This document shows, in pieces, positions 10,592 through 19,252 of a DNA stretch of 64,000 nucleotides. Numbering within the stretch: the first letter of the stretch is position 1; the number at the start of each line of letters is the position of its first letter. Both the position numbers and the translations under genes were made by a program. A model generated the notes under the pieces. That model was not told where the DNA came from. It did not search any database and saw only the letters and a program-made list of their open reading frames with translations. The stretch is from JACKHA01 sp041401985 (lineage in GTDB: Bacteria; Planctomycetota; Phycisphaerae; Phycisphaerales; UBA1924), in contig JAWKTE010000003.1 in the NCBI GenBank assembly GCA_041401985.1, positions 62,001-126,000 of the forward strand. The letters run 5' to 3'.

Positions 10592-11215
10592 ATGCCAGAT
10601 GTGACGGTTGGGACCGGTGACAGCATCATCTCCATCGCGAAGGGCCACGGGTTCTTCTGGGAGGACATCTGGAACCACGGCGGCAACGCCGAACTCAAGG
10701 CCAAGCGCAAGGACCCCAACGTCCTGTACAAGGGCGACGTGGTGCACGTGCCCGAACTCGAGAAGAGGGTGCTCGACAAGGCCTGCGACCAGCGCCACGA
10801 GTTCAAGCGCAAGGGCGACCCGGTCAAGTACCGCGTGCGCCTGCTGCGCTACGGCAAGCCGCGGAAGAACCTGGGCTACACGCTCGACCTGGGCGGCGAA
10901 CTGATCGACGGCACGACGGACGCGGACGGGAAACTCGAGCACTGGCTCCCCGGCAACTGCAAGGGCGGTCGCCTGATCATCGACGGCGGCAAGGAGGTCT
11001 ACCCGGTGTCGATCCACCGGCTCGACCCCGTGGATGAGATCACCGGCGTGCAGCAGCGCCTGAAGAACCTTGGGTACCCGATCCCCATGATCAGCGGGAA
11101 GATGGACAAGGCGACCAAGGCCGCGGTCGCGGCGTTCCAGAAGGTGTGGATGCTCGAGGAGACGGGGGAGCCGGACGAGCAGACCAAGGCGGCGCTGCTG
11201 GGGGAGCATCCGTAG
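10592..11215 (+). CDS. LysM-like and peptidoglycan-binding protein of the vgrG cassette
   Basis: A 207-aa protein with an N-terminal LysM-like segment (residues 3-56, VTVGTGDSIISIAKGHG … VLYKGDVVHVPE), a middle beta domain (about 70-145) and a C-terminal PG_binding_1 domain (about 150-205, VQQRLKNLGYPIP … GKMDKATKAAVAAFQ). Both ends are families that bind cell-wall glycan. Proteins of this layout accompany vgrG genes in several phyla and are thought to help cargo engage peptidoglycan. No signal peptide is present, consistent with delivery by a secretion machine rather than Sec export (inference). AGGAG six nt before the ATG supports the start. Confidence 0.82.
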   Translation: MPDVTVGTGDSIISIAKGHGFFWEDIWNHGGNAELKAKRKDPNVLYKGDVVHVPELEKRVLDKACDQRHEFKRKGDPVKYRVRLLRYGKPRKNLGYTLDLGGELIDGTTDADGKLEHWLPGNCKGGRLIIDGGKEVYPVSIHRLDPVDEITGVQQRLKNLGYPIPMISGKMDKATKAAVAAFQKVWMLEETGEPDEQTKAALLGEHP

Positions 11216-11312
11216 TTTCGCGCCGCCTCGCGTCCTTTGTTCCCTCCCTGTCTCGTATTGATCGGGGATTTCGAGTCGTTCTGATCCGCACGTTCCACCA
11301 AGGCAGACCACC

Positions 11313-13433
11313 ATGCTCGAAGCAGTTTCAGACGCCATCGGCGGGATCGCGGACAAACTGGGCGGCGGCGCGGATGCCGCGGCCGTCAAGGGCGATCCGG
11401 TCTACCACCCCGGTGAGTCGATCGCGCCGAGCGACGGCTCGGACGCGGCCGACCAAGCCCCGCAGAACGTCATGCCGCTCGACGCCATGCCGATCGAGTA
11501 CATCCACTTCGGGCGGGCCCACCCGGACGACGGCACGCGGTTCCCGCACATGGAACTGCCCGACGACGACCACGCCGACCTGGACGACGGCATGGACCCG
11601 CGGGCGATCTTCTTCCGCGCGGGCCTGCAGCGTGAGACGCTGCTGCTCGACGCGATGATCGCCTCGTGCCAGGAGGTGATGAAGGAGCACGAGTCGAACA
11701 CCGGCGCGGTGGGCGAGCTCATGGGCGCGGCGACGAGCATGCTCATGGGCGACGACTCGGGCGGCTCGCCGCCGGACGTGGCCGACCTGCAGCGGATGCG
11801 CGACGACGTGGCGCTGGCGGGCGGGAAGGCCAACCAGCCCGAGATCAAGTACGAGGACCTGCACGACGCGGGCACGATGCTGCACCAGGCCCGGGCCGAC
11901 TACCACAAGTTCTGCACCGATCACCTCGTGCCGTTTTACGTCAAGAAGGACGGCGGGGGTGGCGGCGGGGGCGCGGGCGGCCTCATGGACACCGCCGGCG
12001 GGCTGATCCCCGACCTGCCGGGCGTCGGCGGGGTGTTCAAGATCATCACCGGCATCCTGTTCAAGGCCTTCGACCTGTACCTGGCGATGTACTTGAACGC
12101 CCGCGAGGTCGTCGAGAAGGACATCGAGAAGGGCTCGTACAACCTGACGATCCGCCAGATCCGTGCGCGGCACACGCCGATCTTCAACGCGTGGGGCCCG
12201 AAGAACCCGCCGCCCCCGCCGCCGCCGCCCGGCTCGCCGCCGCCCCCGCCGCCGCCCTCGAACTTCATCGAGGAGGCCCAGCAGAAGGTCAACGAGGCCA
12301 AGGAGAAGGTCGAGGGCGCGGTCGACGATGTGAAGCAGAAGTACGCGGATGCGCAGAAGTCGTTCAACGAGTTCTTCGGCGTGCCGCCCAAGGCGATGTT
12401 CGGCGATCCGTCGCTGTCGATCGCGTTCGCGTCGATGCCGGACATCGGGCCGCTGTACACGGATGCGATCCGGACGGTGATCGGTGTCGACGACCTGCCC
12501 GGATTCGTCAAGAAGATCCTCGAGGAAATCACCACCGTCCAGTTCGACATGCTCAAGCGGGTCTACGAGACGATCAACCGCGATCCCTCCGTGCGGATCC
12601 CCGACTCGGCGCTGCTCGAACTCGGGCGGCGCGCCGTGCTGGACCGCCTCATGGCGGTGCTGGTCGATCTCGTGCCGTTCCTGGCCCCCCTCACGAATCC
12701 GAACGCCAACCTGTTCAACATGGGCGGGTTCGGCATCGGCGGGAAGCAACTGGGCGACTTCGGGCTGGCGTATCTGGACAAGGCGGTGGCGCCCGGGCTG
12801 AACTACATCGTCGAACTGACGATGAAGGACCTTGGGCCGCGGCTGCGGGCGCTGCAGGACGAGGCCGACGACAACAACTGCGAGACGATGGACGTGCTGC
12901 TGGGGCACTTCCCGCACCTGTTGACGCTGACGGTGCGCAACACGTTCTTCCCGTTCTGGGAACTGATGGTCCAGCACCTGTTCAACAACGCCAGCGACAT
13001 CCTGGCGATGGGCATGTCGCCGATGAAGTCGTTCCTGGGCAAGCCCGCCGAGCTGCTGGGCAAGGCCAAGGACGAGGTCGACGAGGCCGATCAGAAGATC
13101 AAGGACGTGCAGGACAAGGTCGGCAAGGTGCAGGACGAGTTGTCGTCGATCGACGAGAAGGACATGGCGGCGTTCGCCTCGGACCCCGAGGGCTTCATCG
13201 ACAACATGATGAAGGACGACCCGACCAACCCGCTGGGAGACGACGACCCGCAGGAGCCGCCCCCGGTGTTCCCCGGCTCGCCGCGCGAGGGCAAGGGCAC
13301 GGGCCAGGACATCGACGGCGACAAGGCCGAGGAAATCGGGTTCGTGGACACCGAGCCGCTGCCGCCGGAGGACGACGACGCGGACGGTGCGCCGGCTGCG
13401 GCGGGCGCCGGGGCCGCGAGCGGCACGCCGTGA
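11313..13433 (+). CDS. Polyproline large protein, candidate cargo/effector of the vgrG cassette
   Basis: A 706-aa protein of no family I recognise, last gene of the vgrG row and without a Sec signal. Visible parts: an N-terminal domain (1-212), a Gly run (about 214-223), a hydrophobic stretch (229-262) able to enter a membrane, a polyproline hinge (two Pro runs around GS, about 299-315), a charged helix (317-352), a helical second domain with hydrophobic patches (365-575), a coiled coil (585-615) and a very acidic tail (625-690). The mix of hydrophobic helices, hinge and acidic tail would suit a membrane-acting or self-inserting effector, but no catalytic motif is seen. A structural role in the spike complex is equally possible. 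No obvious immunity gene follows on the same strand. Confidence 0.6.
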   Translation: MLEAVSDAIGGIADKLGGGADAAAVKGDPVYHPGESIAPSDGSDAADQAPQNVMPLDAMPIEYIHFGRAHPDDGTRFPHMELPDDDHADLDDGMDPRAIFFRAGLQRETLLLDAMIASCQEVMKEHESNTGAVGELMGAATSMLMGDDSGGSPPDVADLQRMRDDVALAGGKANQPEIKYEDLHDAGTMLHQARADYHKFCTDHLVPFYVKKDGGGGGGGAGGLMDTAGGLIPDLPGVGGVFKIITGILFKAFDLYLAMYLNAREVVEKDIEKGSYNLTIRQIRARHTPIFNAWGPKNPPPPPPPPGSPPPPPPPSNFIEEAQQKVNEAKEKVEGAVDDVKQKYADAQKSFNEFFGVPPKAMFGDPSLSIAFASMPDIGPLYTDAIRTVIGVDDLPGFVKKILEEITTVQFDMLKRVYETINRDPSVRIPDSALLELGRRAVLDRLMAVLVDLVPFLAPLTNPNANLFNMGGFGIGGKQLGDFGLAYLDKAVAPGLNYIVELTMKDLGPRLRALQDEADDNNCETMDVLLGHFPHLLTLTVRNTFFPFWELMVQHLFNNASDILAMGMSPMKSFLGKPAELLGKAKDEVDEADQKIKDVQDKVGKVQDELSSIDEKDMAAFASDPEGFIDNMMKDDPTNPLGDDDPQEPPPVFPGSPREGKGTGQDIDGDKAEEIGFVDTEPLPPEDDDADGAPAAAGAGAASGTP

Positions 13434-13456
13434 TGCGAACGTGCGCCACCCGACCC

Positions 13457-13480
13457 GCGAACGCGACGCGCAAGCGAGTG
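13457..13480 (-). repeat. Dispersed 24-bp repeat, copy 1
   Basis: This 24-bp segment is the exact reverse complement of 47497-47520 and shares 22 bp with 47235-47256. It lies just downstream of the polyproline gene. Its core in the repeat orientation is CTCGCTTGCGCGTCGCGTTC. Confidence 0.9.
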
Positions 13481-13487
13481 CGGAGGC

Positions 13488-13748
13488 CTACGGCTGTCCG
13501 ACGGGGCCGGCGTTCTCTGGCGCCTGAACCGGCGTGGGTTCCGGCCCAACCGCGGCCTCCCGAGCCGCCTCCTGCTGCTCGGCCGCGTTCCGCTGCCACT
13601 CACGCGCCGCGGACTCGTTCGACCGGCGCATCGTGAACCAGCCCAGCAGCAAACACCCGATGGCCACGCCCATGAGGTACACGATCAGGCGGTGGCGGGT
13701 GGAACTGCCCGAGCCCGGGCTGACGGTTGGACGGCGCGACGAGGGCAT
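13488..13748 (-). CDS. Small single-pass membrane protein, 86 aa
   Basis: Unknown function. A Ser/Arg-rich N-terminus is followed by one transmembrane segment (LIVYLMGVAIGCLLLGWF, about 23-40), a charged helical stretch (NESAAREWQRNAAEQQEAAREA) and a Pro-rich tail. The layout suggests an N-in anchor with a periplasmic helix. The start fits the recurrent leaderless pattern, with TAACAT ending 6 nt before the ATG. It lies on the opposite strand to the vgrG cassette and 57 bp from the next minus-strand gene. Confidence 0.6.
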   Translation of the reverse strand: MPSSRRPTVSPGSGSSTRHRLIVYLMGVAIGCLLLGWFTMRRSNESAAREWQRNAAEQQEAAREAAVGPEPTPVQAPENAGPVGQP

Positions 13749-13760
13749 CGCGGGATGTTA
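13749..13760 (-). promoter_or_regulatory. Putative leaderless promoter (TAACAT)
   Basis: On the minus strand TAACAT (13760-13755) is followed by 6 nt and then the ATG at 13748; no Shine-Dalgarno is seen. Confidence 0.45.
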
Positions 13761-13804
13761 GCGCGGCATCTCGCGTCCATCGGCTCGAACGGGCGGTTGG
13801 CACG

Positions 13805-14431
13805 CTACAGGCGTGCGAGCATCTCCGAGACGAACACCACGCCGTGGTAGCCCCAGTACGCCACGAAGCCCAGCACGAGGAGCATGAGCAAGTGCCGCTC
13901 GCGTCGGGGCGACGCGGTCCCGAAGGCCACGAGCAGCCCGCCCGCGATCCCCACCAGCCCCAGGGCGGCCCACCCGCCGAACTCGAGCCACAGCCGCGTC
14001 GGCACGGCCGACCAGCCGCCGCCGAAGCCCCCGCCGACGCCGGCGAGGCCGCCCGGGTTCACGCGTGCCCACTGCGGGGAGAGGTAGAACTCGTGGACGC
14101 GCACGCCGAGGCGTGTGGCGTTCATCGTGCCCGCGAACGCGATCCAGCAGAACATGAGGACCATGAGTTGTCGGAATCGGCGCGGCCCGGTCGTGCCGAC
14201 CAGCCCGGCTTCGAGGCCCGTGCCGCACTCGGGGCAGGCCGTTGGCAGGGCTTCCGCCCGGCTCAGGCCGGCCAGGTCGTAGCGGCAGTTGGGGCAGATC
14301 GCGCCGCGTTCGAGCACGGCTCGGAGGGCGTTTGAGCCCGAGCCTGAGCCTGAACCCGAGCCGTTCGGCACGGTTGCCGGGCGTGGGGCGTCGGGATCGA
14401 TCCGTGATGTGCCCTCTGGCGCGGCGTCCAC
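13805..14431 (-). CDS. Zinc-ribbon membrane protein, 208 aa
   Basis: Unknown function. The N-terminus contains a Gly/Ser run and a zinc-ribbon of the type CPNCRYDLAGL … CPECG (two CxxC pairs), followed by about four hydrophobic segments (LMVLMFCWIAFAGT, LWLEFGGWAALGLVGIAGGLLVAF, LLMLLVLGFVAYWGY). Such ribbon-plus-membrane proteins are common in planctomycetes and uncharacterised. No ATG precedes the ribbon. A GTG at 14431 does, and it has TACACT exactly 6 nt upstream, supporting a leaderless start there. The frame is open far upstream as an antisense shadow of the phosphatase gene, which is not used. Confidence 0.7.
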   Translation of the reverse strand: MDAAPEGTSRIDPDAPRPATVPNGSGSGSGSGSNALRAVLERGAICPNCRYDLAGLSRAEALPTACPECGTGLEAGLVGTTGPRRFRQLMVLMFCWIAFAGTMNATRLGVRVHEFYLSPQWARVNPGGLAGVGGGFGGGWSAVPTRLWLEFGGWAALGLVGIAGGLLVAFGTASPRRERHLLMLLVLGFVAYWGYHGVVFVSEMLARL

Positions 14432-14443
14432 GGGCCGAGTGTA
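14432..14443 (-). promoter_or_regulatory. Putative leaderless promoter (TACACT)
   Basis: On the minus strand TACACT (14443-14438) ends 6 nt before the GTG start at 14431. Confidence 0.45.
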
Positions 14444-14569
14444 TCGGGGCGTGCCCGCGCGGCGGGCGGGGCGCGTGAGCGGCGCACCCGATCCTGCGTT
14501 CGAGTTTGTGGAGACACGATCGTCCGTGCGACGGACGACGGGAACGCACGACCCGAGGAAGGAAAAGAC

Positions 14570-15148
14570 ATGCCATCGCCACGTTTCGCCCCGATCGCCC
14601 TTGTCGGCCTGGCCGCGCTCGCCCCGATCGCCATGGGCGAGGTGGTGCAGATCAACCCGGAGACCACGGCCGATTTCTCCGAGTCCGCCGGATCGTTCAC
14701 ACTCGTGCTCGTGGGCACGCGGGTCGACGACGACCGCAACACCCCGATCATGATGGGCGAGCAGTGGCGGCTGAACCTGGTGCTGACGCTCGACAACAAC
14801 GGCTCGGGCGACAGCGTCGGGCTCCAGGGCTCGATCTACCACGCCGGCGATCCCGCGGGCGGGCCCGTGACGATCGCCGACCTGCTCCACGGCGCCGACG
14901 ACCCGCCGCTCTTCCTGAACTTTCGCGAGCGGTACCGCCCGCACGGCACGGACTGGGACTATTACACCCAGGCCGGCACCTACCAGAAGACCGGCAACCA
15001 GTTCGAGGGCTGGACGCTCACCATCACCGGGCAGCACACGACAACGCCGGCGCCGGGCAGCGCGGCGCTGCTCGGTCTGGGGGGGCTGGTCGCGGGCGCG
15101 CGCCGCCGCCACGCCGGGCCAGACGCGCCGGTCGCCGCACGCCGATGA
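14570..15148 (+). CDS. Secreted protein with PEP-CTERM-like sorting tag
   Basis: A 192-aa exported protein. Residues 1-23 are a Sec signal peptide (FAPIALVGLAALAPIAMG). The body is beta-rich and Thr/Asp-rich. The C-terminus TPAPGSAALLGLGGLVAGARRR is a PEP-CTERM-like tag (PxPGS, hydrophobic stretch, Arg cluster), which in planctomycetes is thought to direct sorting to the cell surface by an exosortase-like enzyme. The extra 13 residues after the Arg cluster are unusual. AGGAAGGA lies ahead of the ATG. The body matches no domain I know. Confidence 0.75.
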   Translation: MPSPRFAPIALVGLAALAPIAMGEVVQINPETTADFSESAGSFTLVLVGTRVDDDRNTPIMMGEQWRLNLVLTLDNNGSGDSVGLQGSIYHAGDPAGGPVTIADLLHGADDPPLFLNFRERYRPHGTDWDYYTQAGTYQKTGNQFEGWTLTITGQHTTTPAPGSAALLGLGGLVAGARRRHAGPDAPVAARR

Positions 15149-15193
15149 CAGGTCCGGGGCGCTGGCCGGCGGTATCACTCCGCGGAGGCGTCC

Positions 15194-16438
15194 ATGAACC
15201 CGAACCGCCTGATCGCCGCGTCGGCCGTTGTCCTGCTCGCACTGGCGGCCGACGCGTCGGCCCTGGGGGGCGTGGAACCCGTTGATCTGACCGGCGAGTA
15301 TCCGGGCGTCAACCGGCGCTTCGACCGCGTGGGCGGCCTGCTGATCGGCGGGCAGCCGGACGAGGCCACGCTGCGACGCCTGGTCGGCGAGGGCGTGACG
15401 ACGGTGGTCAGCCTCCGGACCCAGCGGGAGATCGACAACCGCGAGTGGGTCGCGTTCGACGAGCCCGCGTTGCTGGCGGAACTGGGTGTGCGGTTCGTGC
15501 ACGCGCCGATCTGGGGCGGGGACGATGAGCCGTATCGACCGGAGGTGGTCGATGCGCTGGCCGAGGCGATCGAGGCCGCCGGAGATGGCCGAAGCGGCGC
15601 CGACGAGGCCCGCAACGGTGCGGCGGATCGGCCGCGCGTGCTGCTGCACTGCCAATCGGGCTGGCGGACCGCCTGGGTGTACGGTGCCTACCTCGTCCGC
15701 GAGAAAGGGTTGTCCATCGAGGAGGCGACGGGCGTGATCGAGGAACTGACCAACGCGCCGGTGACGAACCTGGCGTGGTTGCTGGGCGAGCCGTTGACGC
15801 TGCGATATGCCGACGGCTCGGACGCGGGTGCCGCCAGCGACACCGGCTCGAGCGGGCGAACGGTGCTCGCGCCGCCGGACGCACGGGCCGCGTCCACCGG
15901 CCTCAACGCGATGCCGATCGCGCCGCCGGCGCCGGTCGAGGGATTCGAGCCCGCGGTCCAGGCCCGTCATTTCCACGTGGGCCCGCTGCACATCGCGGGC
16001 CAGCCGTCGCGCGAAGCCTTCGAGGCATTCGGCGACATGGGCGTGACGCTCGTGGTCAACCTCCGTGGCCCGAGCGAGATGGACGACCGCGACGAGGTTC
16101 CGTTCGACGAAGCCGCCCTGCTCGGCGAACTGGGCATCGAGTATTTGTGGCTGCCGCTGAGCACGCCGGAGCACCCCTACGAGCCGCGAGTGGTCGACGA
16201 GTTCGCCGCGGCTTTGGCACGCCACGACGGGCCGGTGCTGCTGCACTGCACGGTGGCCTGGCGGGCGAGCCTGGTGTGGGCGGCGTACCTGGTCCGCCAT
16301 CGCGGGCTGAGTCTCGAGGAAGCGATCGAGCACGCCGGCGCGATCGTGTCGATGGACGTCCCGCTGGGGCTGCTGCTGGGGCGGGAGGTGGAGTTCGCGC
16401 TGGCGAGCGAAGCACCGACCCAAGCGGGCGGGGAGTGA
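15194..16438 (+). CDS. Exported tandem phosphatase-fold protein (DUF442/BLH-like)
   Basis: A 414-aa protein with a signal peptide (1-24) and two repeats of a cysteine phosphatase-like domain (about 30-200 and 255-405), joined by a polar linker. Each repeat begins with a beta-strand motif (GGLLIGGQPDEATL; GPLHIAGQPSREAF) and carries a C-x4-R active-site loop as in the BLH/DUF442 family: HCQSGWR (Cys153, Arg158) and HCTVAWR (Cys352, Arg357). The second loop has Ala where the first has the conserved Gly, so it may be weak or non-catalytic. The protein acts outside the cytoplasm; the substrate is unknown. GGAGG precedes the ATG. Confidence 0.75.
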   Translation: MNPNRLIAASAVVLLALAADASALGGVEPVDLTGEYPGVNRRFDRVGGLLIGGQPDEATLRRLVGEGVTTVVSLRTQREIDNREWVAFDEPALLAELGVRFVHAPIWGGDDEPYRPEVVDALAEAIEAAGDGRSGADEARNGAADRPRVLLHCQSGWRTAWVYGAYLVREKGLSIEEATGVIEELTNAPVTNLAWLLGEPLTLRYADGSDAGAASDTGSSGRTVLAPPDARAASTGLNAMPIAPPAPVEGFEPAVQARHFHVGPLHIAGQPSREAFEAFGDMGVTLVVNLRGPSEMDDRDEVPFDEAALLGELGIEYLWLPLSTPEHPYEPRVVDEFAAALARHDGPVLLHCTVAWRASLVWAAYLVRHRGLSLEEAIEHAGAIVSMDVPLGLLLGREVEFALASEAPTQAGGE

Positions 16439-16477
16439 TCGGTCGATCGGAACGGCGGCCGGACGGCGAAGGGCTCG

Positions 16478-18115
16478 CTAGCGGTCGTGGCGTCGCATCG
16501 ACCACGCCTCGCCCACGACCGAGCCGGGCCCGATCGCGGCAACGGCGACCGCGTCGATCGCGCCGTCGCCGCGCGAGCGAACCTCGAGCGAGCGTTCGCT
16601 CGCGCCCTTGACGCGCAGCGTCCACGAACCGCTCTCGGCCCGCGTCCACACCGCCCAGCCGCGGATGCCGCGGGCCTCGCCGTAAGCCTGCCAGTTGAAG
16701 AACGAGAGGGCCCCGCCGTCCTGCACCGTCACGCTCGGCGCGGCCGGTGCCGGAGCGCCGGGCAGCCATGCGTATCGGGGCGGGAGCGCGGCCTCGGCAA
16801 AGGGACTCCGCTGGAGGGCGGTTGCCAGCCCACCCGCGTCGCTCATCAGTGTGGCCGCGCTGTAGAGCGCGACGCCGGGCGCGACCCGCTCCACCGATCG
16901 GGCGATCTCGATCTGGCGGAGGATCTCTTCCTTCGGCCAGCGCTGCTCGGCGTCCGCGACGCGGCTGGCGTACAGCCCGGGCCACACGTGCCGCCCCTGC
17001 GTGTTCTGGGCCCGCCACCAGCGCAGCAGGTGCTCGTAGGGTTGCTGCGGGGCGTCGGTCTTCCAGTAGAGTTGCGGGGCGACGTAGTCGAGCCAGCCCT
17101 CGCGCAGCCACAGGCGGGCGTCGGCCGCGAGTTCTTCGTACGCATCAAAGCCCACCACGCCCGCCGGGTGCCCCGGTCGCCAGATGCCGAACGGGCTGAT
17201 GCCGAAGGGCAGGCCGGGCTTGATGGCCTTGATCTCGCGCCCGAGGCGCTGCACGAACTCGTTGATGTTCCGGCGGCGCCAGTCGCCTCGTGACAGCCCG
17301 GCCCCGAAGCGGGCGAACGGCGTGTCGTCGGGGAACGGGCGTCCCGCGACGGGATAGGGATAGAAGTAGTCGTCCAGGTGCACGCCGTCGATGTCGTAGC
17401 GCCGGATGACGTCGGTGATGACATCGAGCGAGTGCTGGCGTGACTCGGGCTCCCCGGGATCGAGCCACTTCAGGTTCGAGTACGTCCGCACCAGCCCGGG
17501 GCGGGTGTTCACGACGTGGCGGGCGTCGTCCGGCCCGGTGGCCCGGTGGTGGCGGGCCCGGAATGGGTTGAACCAGGCGTGGAGTTCCATCCCGGCGTTG
17601 TGCGCCAGCGTGATCCAGTGCTCGAGCGGGTCGTAGCCCGGCGTCGGCCCGCGCCCGGCACGCCCGGTCAGGAACTCGCTCCACGGCTCCAGGCGCGACT
17701 CATAGATCGCGTCGCACGACGGGCGGACCTGCAGGATGATCGTGTTCAGCCCGATCGCCTTGCAGCGCGCCACGATCCGCCCGGCCTGCTCGCGCAGCGA
17801 CGCGGCATCGGCGGTCGGCGTCGCCGGCCAGTCGATGTTCGCCACGCTGGCGACCCAGACGGCGCGGAACTCGCGGGGCGGCGTCGGCGGGCGGAGCAGC
17901 GCGTCCTGACGCCACCGACCCGAGGCGTGCGACGCGCGCGGACGCGTGGTGGTCTGGCACGCGAGCAGCACCGGCGCGCACGCCGCCGCCGCCCCGAGGC
18001 CGATCGCCCGCCCGATGGCCTCGCGCCGCCCGATCGTGTGGGTCGTAACCCGCCCGAACTGGGGGGCGTCGGCACCGGTTGGTGAAGTTGGCGTTGGGAG
18101 CGGGCGTTCGTTCAT
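16478..18115 (-). CDS. Tat-exported GH10-like (UPF0748/YngK-type) glycoside hydrolase lipoprotein
   Basis: A 545-aa protein of the glycosyl-hydrolase-like 10 family, TIM-barrel enzymes proposed to cut glycans or peptidoglycan. The family signature starts at about residue 82 (EFRAVWVASVANIDWP) and continues with IILQVRPSCDAIYES, HAWFNPFRAR and the acid-rich core DIDGVHLDDYFYPYP. The N-terminus carries twin arginines (GRREAIG, 30-31) and then LLAC with Cys53, that is, a Tat signal with a lipobox, predicting a folded-exported lipoprotein. A C-terminal beta domain (about 450-545) may bind substrate. The ATG at 18115 is the first that gives this signal; longer versions have an implausible Arg/Pro extension. 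Confidence 0.85.
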   Translation of the reverse strand: MNERPLPTPTSPTGADAPQFGRVTTHTIGRREAIGRAIGLGAAAACAPVLLACQTTTRPRASHASGRWRQDALLRPPTPPREFRAVWVASVANIDWPATPTADAASLREQAGRIVARCKAIGLNTIILQVRPSCDAIYESRLEPWSEFLTGRAGRGPTPGYDPLEHWITLAHNAGMELHAWFNPFRARHHRATGPDDARHVVNTRPGLVRTYSNLKWLDPGEPESRQHSLDVITDVIRRYDIDGVHLDDYFYPYPVAGRPFPDDTPFARFGAGLSRGDWRRRNINEFVQRLGREIKAIKPGLPFGISPFGIWRPGHPAGVVGFDAYEELAADARLWLREGWLDYVAPQLYWKTDAPQQPYEHLLRWWRAQNTQGRHVWPGLYASRVADAEQRWPKEEILRQIEIARSVERVAPGVALYSAATLMSDAGGLATALQRSPFAEAALPPRYAWLPGAPAPAAPSVTVQDGGALSFFNWQAYGEARGIRGWAVWTRAESGSWTLRVKGASERSLEVRSRGDGAIDAVAVAAIGPGSVVGEAWSMRRHDR

Positions 18116-18267
18116 GGCATCGCGCGGGAATCGCCGACACAGGATCTGAGGGAGAGCCGGTGGAATCGGCCGGGCCGCGTCGGCGGCTGCACCATTCGTA
18201 GGGACCCGTGCGCGGACGCGGGGACGGGGGTGCCAGCCACGCGGCGAGAACACGGAGGGAGCCCCGG

Positions 18268-19245
18268 ATGGGACTTCTGCAATCGCTGGGACGCCTGTGG
18301 AACGGCTCCGGGCGCACGCGAAACGCCAGCACGATGACCACCGACACGGCCCGCCGCCCGGTCTCCATCGACCTGCACACACGCAACGCGGCCAGCGTCA
18401 ACGACATCGACGACGAACTCACCGCCCGCCTGGGCCTCGAGCCGGCCCCGCTGCCGAAGCGTCCGGCCGCGGCTCCGCGGGCCGCCCAGACGCCCGCGCC
18501 CCGCCCCGGCACCGGCCCTGTCACCGGAGATGTGCTGGATCCGGTCGGCGTGGTCGCGTCGGCTTCGCCCGAGCCTGTCGAGGCGATCCCGCTTGAGGAC
18601 GCGGACGAGGCCCCGGCGATCCCGCACCCCGTCGGCGAGCATCGCCACAACGGCAACATCGTCTCGGCCCTGCTGGCGTTCCCGGGCGAGGCCCGCGGCC
18701 GCCTCCGCAGCCGCCAGCAGGTGCTCGATCAACTCAAAGAGAACTACGAGGAGGTCATCCGCGTCGTCCGCAAGGTCGACTCGCAACTCGACCAGCAGAC
18801 CCGTCGCGGCGAGCGGATGCTCGAGGTCGCCGAGCACACGGCCCACGGGCGACTCCCCGAGATCCGCGAGGAGACCCGCAAGGTCGGCGACGCGATCGAG
18901 CGTCTGGCCGCCGGCATCGGGCGCGGGCACGACCGGCTCGAGCAAGGTGTGGCTGACCAGGTCGCGGCCATCGAGCGGGTCCAGGGCCTGCTGACCCAAC
19001 TGGTCGAGGCCGATCGGTCGCTGGGCGAGTCGCTCGTCGAGTTCCGTCGCACCGCCACCGGCATGGCCACCGCCACCGAGCGACTGGGCAGCGCGCTGGC
19101 CGGCCTGCAGGACCGCTCTGCCCGGCGCGACGAGCAACTGGCCGAACTCATCGACCGCAGCCAGAAGACGACCACGACGGTGATGGTGCTGAGCGTGGTG
19201 TGCGTCGGGGCGGCGGTGACGATGGCCGTGCTGGCGATGCTCTGA
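18268..19245 (+). CDS. Coiled-coil protein with C-terminal membrane anchor
   Basis: A 325-aa protein of unknown function. Residues 1-140 are low-complexity and Pro/Ala-rich. Residues 150-300 form a long heptad-type coiled coil (QQVLDQLKENYEEVIRVVRK … QLDQQTRRGERMLEVAEHT … LGESLVEFRRTATGMATATER). The last 20 residues are one transmembrane helix (TVMVLSVVCVGAAVTMAVLA), so it is tail-anchored with the coiled coil in the cytoplasm. GGAGGG before the ATG at 18268 fixes the start. The fold recalls scaffold or receptor-type signalling proteins, but no signalling domain is present. Confidence 0.65.
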   Translation: MGLLQSLGRLWNGSGRTRNASTMTTDTARRPVSIDLHTRNAASVNDIDDELTARLGLEPAPLPKRPAAAPRAAQTPAPRPGTGPVTGDVLDPVGVVASASPEPVEAIPLEDADEAPAIPHPVGEHRHNGNIVSALLAFPGEARGRLRSRQQVLDQLKENYEEVIRVVRKVDSQLDQQTRRGERMLEVAEHTAHGRLPEIREETRKVGDAIERLAAGIGRGHDRLEQGVADQVAAIERVQGLLTQLVEADRSLGESLVEFRRTATGMATATERLGSALAGLQDRSARRDEQLAELIDRSQKTTTTVMVLSVVCVGAAVTMAVLAML

Positions 19246-19252
19246 GCCCGGC

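Noticed and set aside
14432..16423. Upstream extension of the zinc-ribbon membrane protein antisense to the phosphatase gene
   Set aside because: The extension is low-complexity and covers a gene with clear domains; the GTG at 14431 gives a sensible protein.
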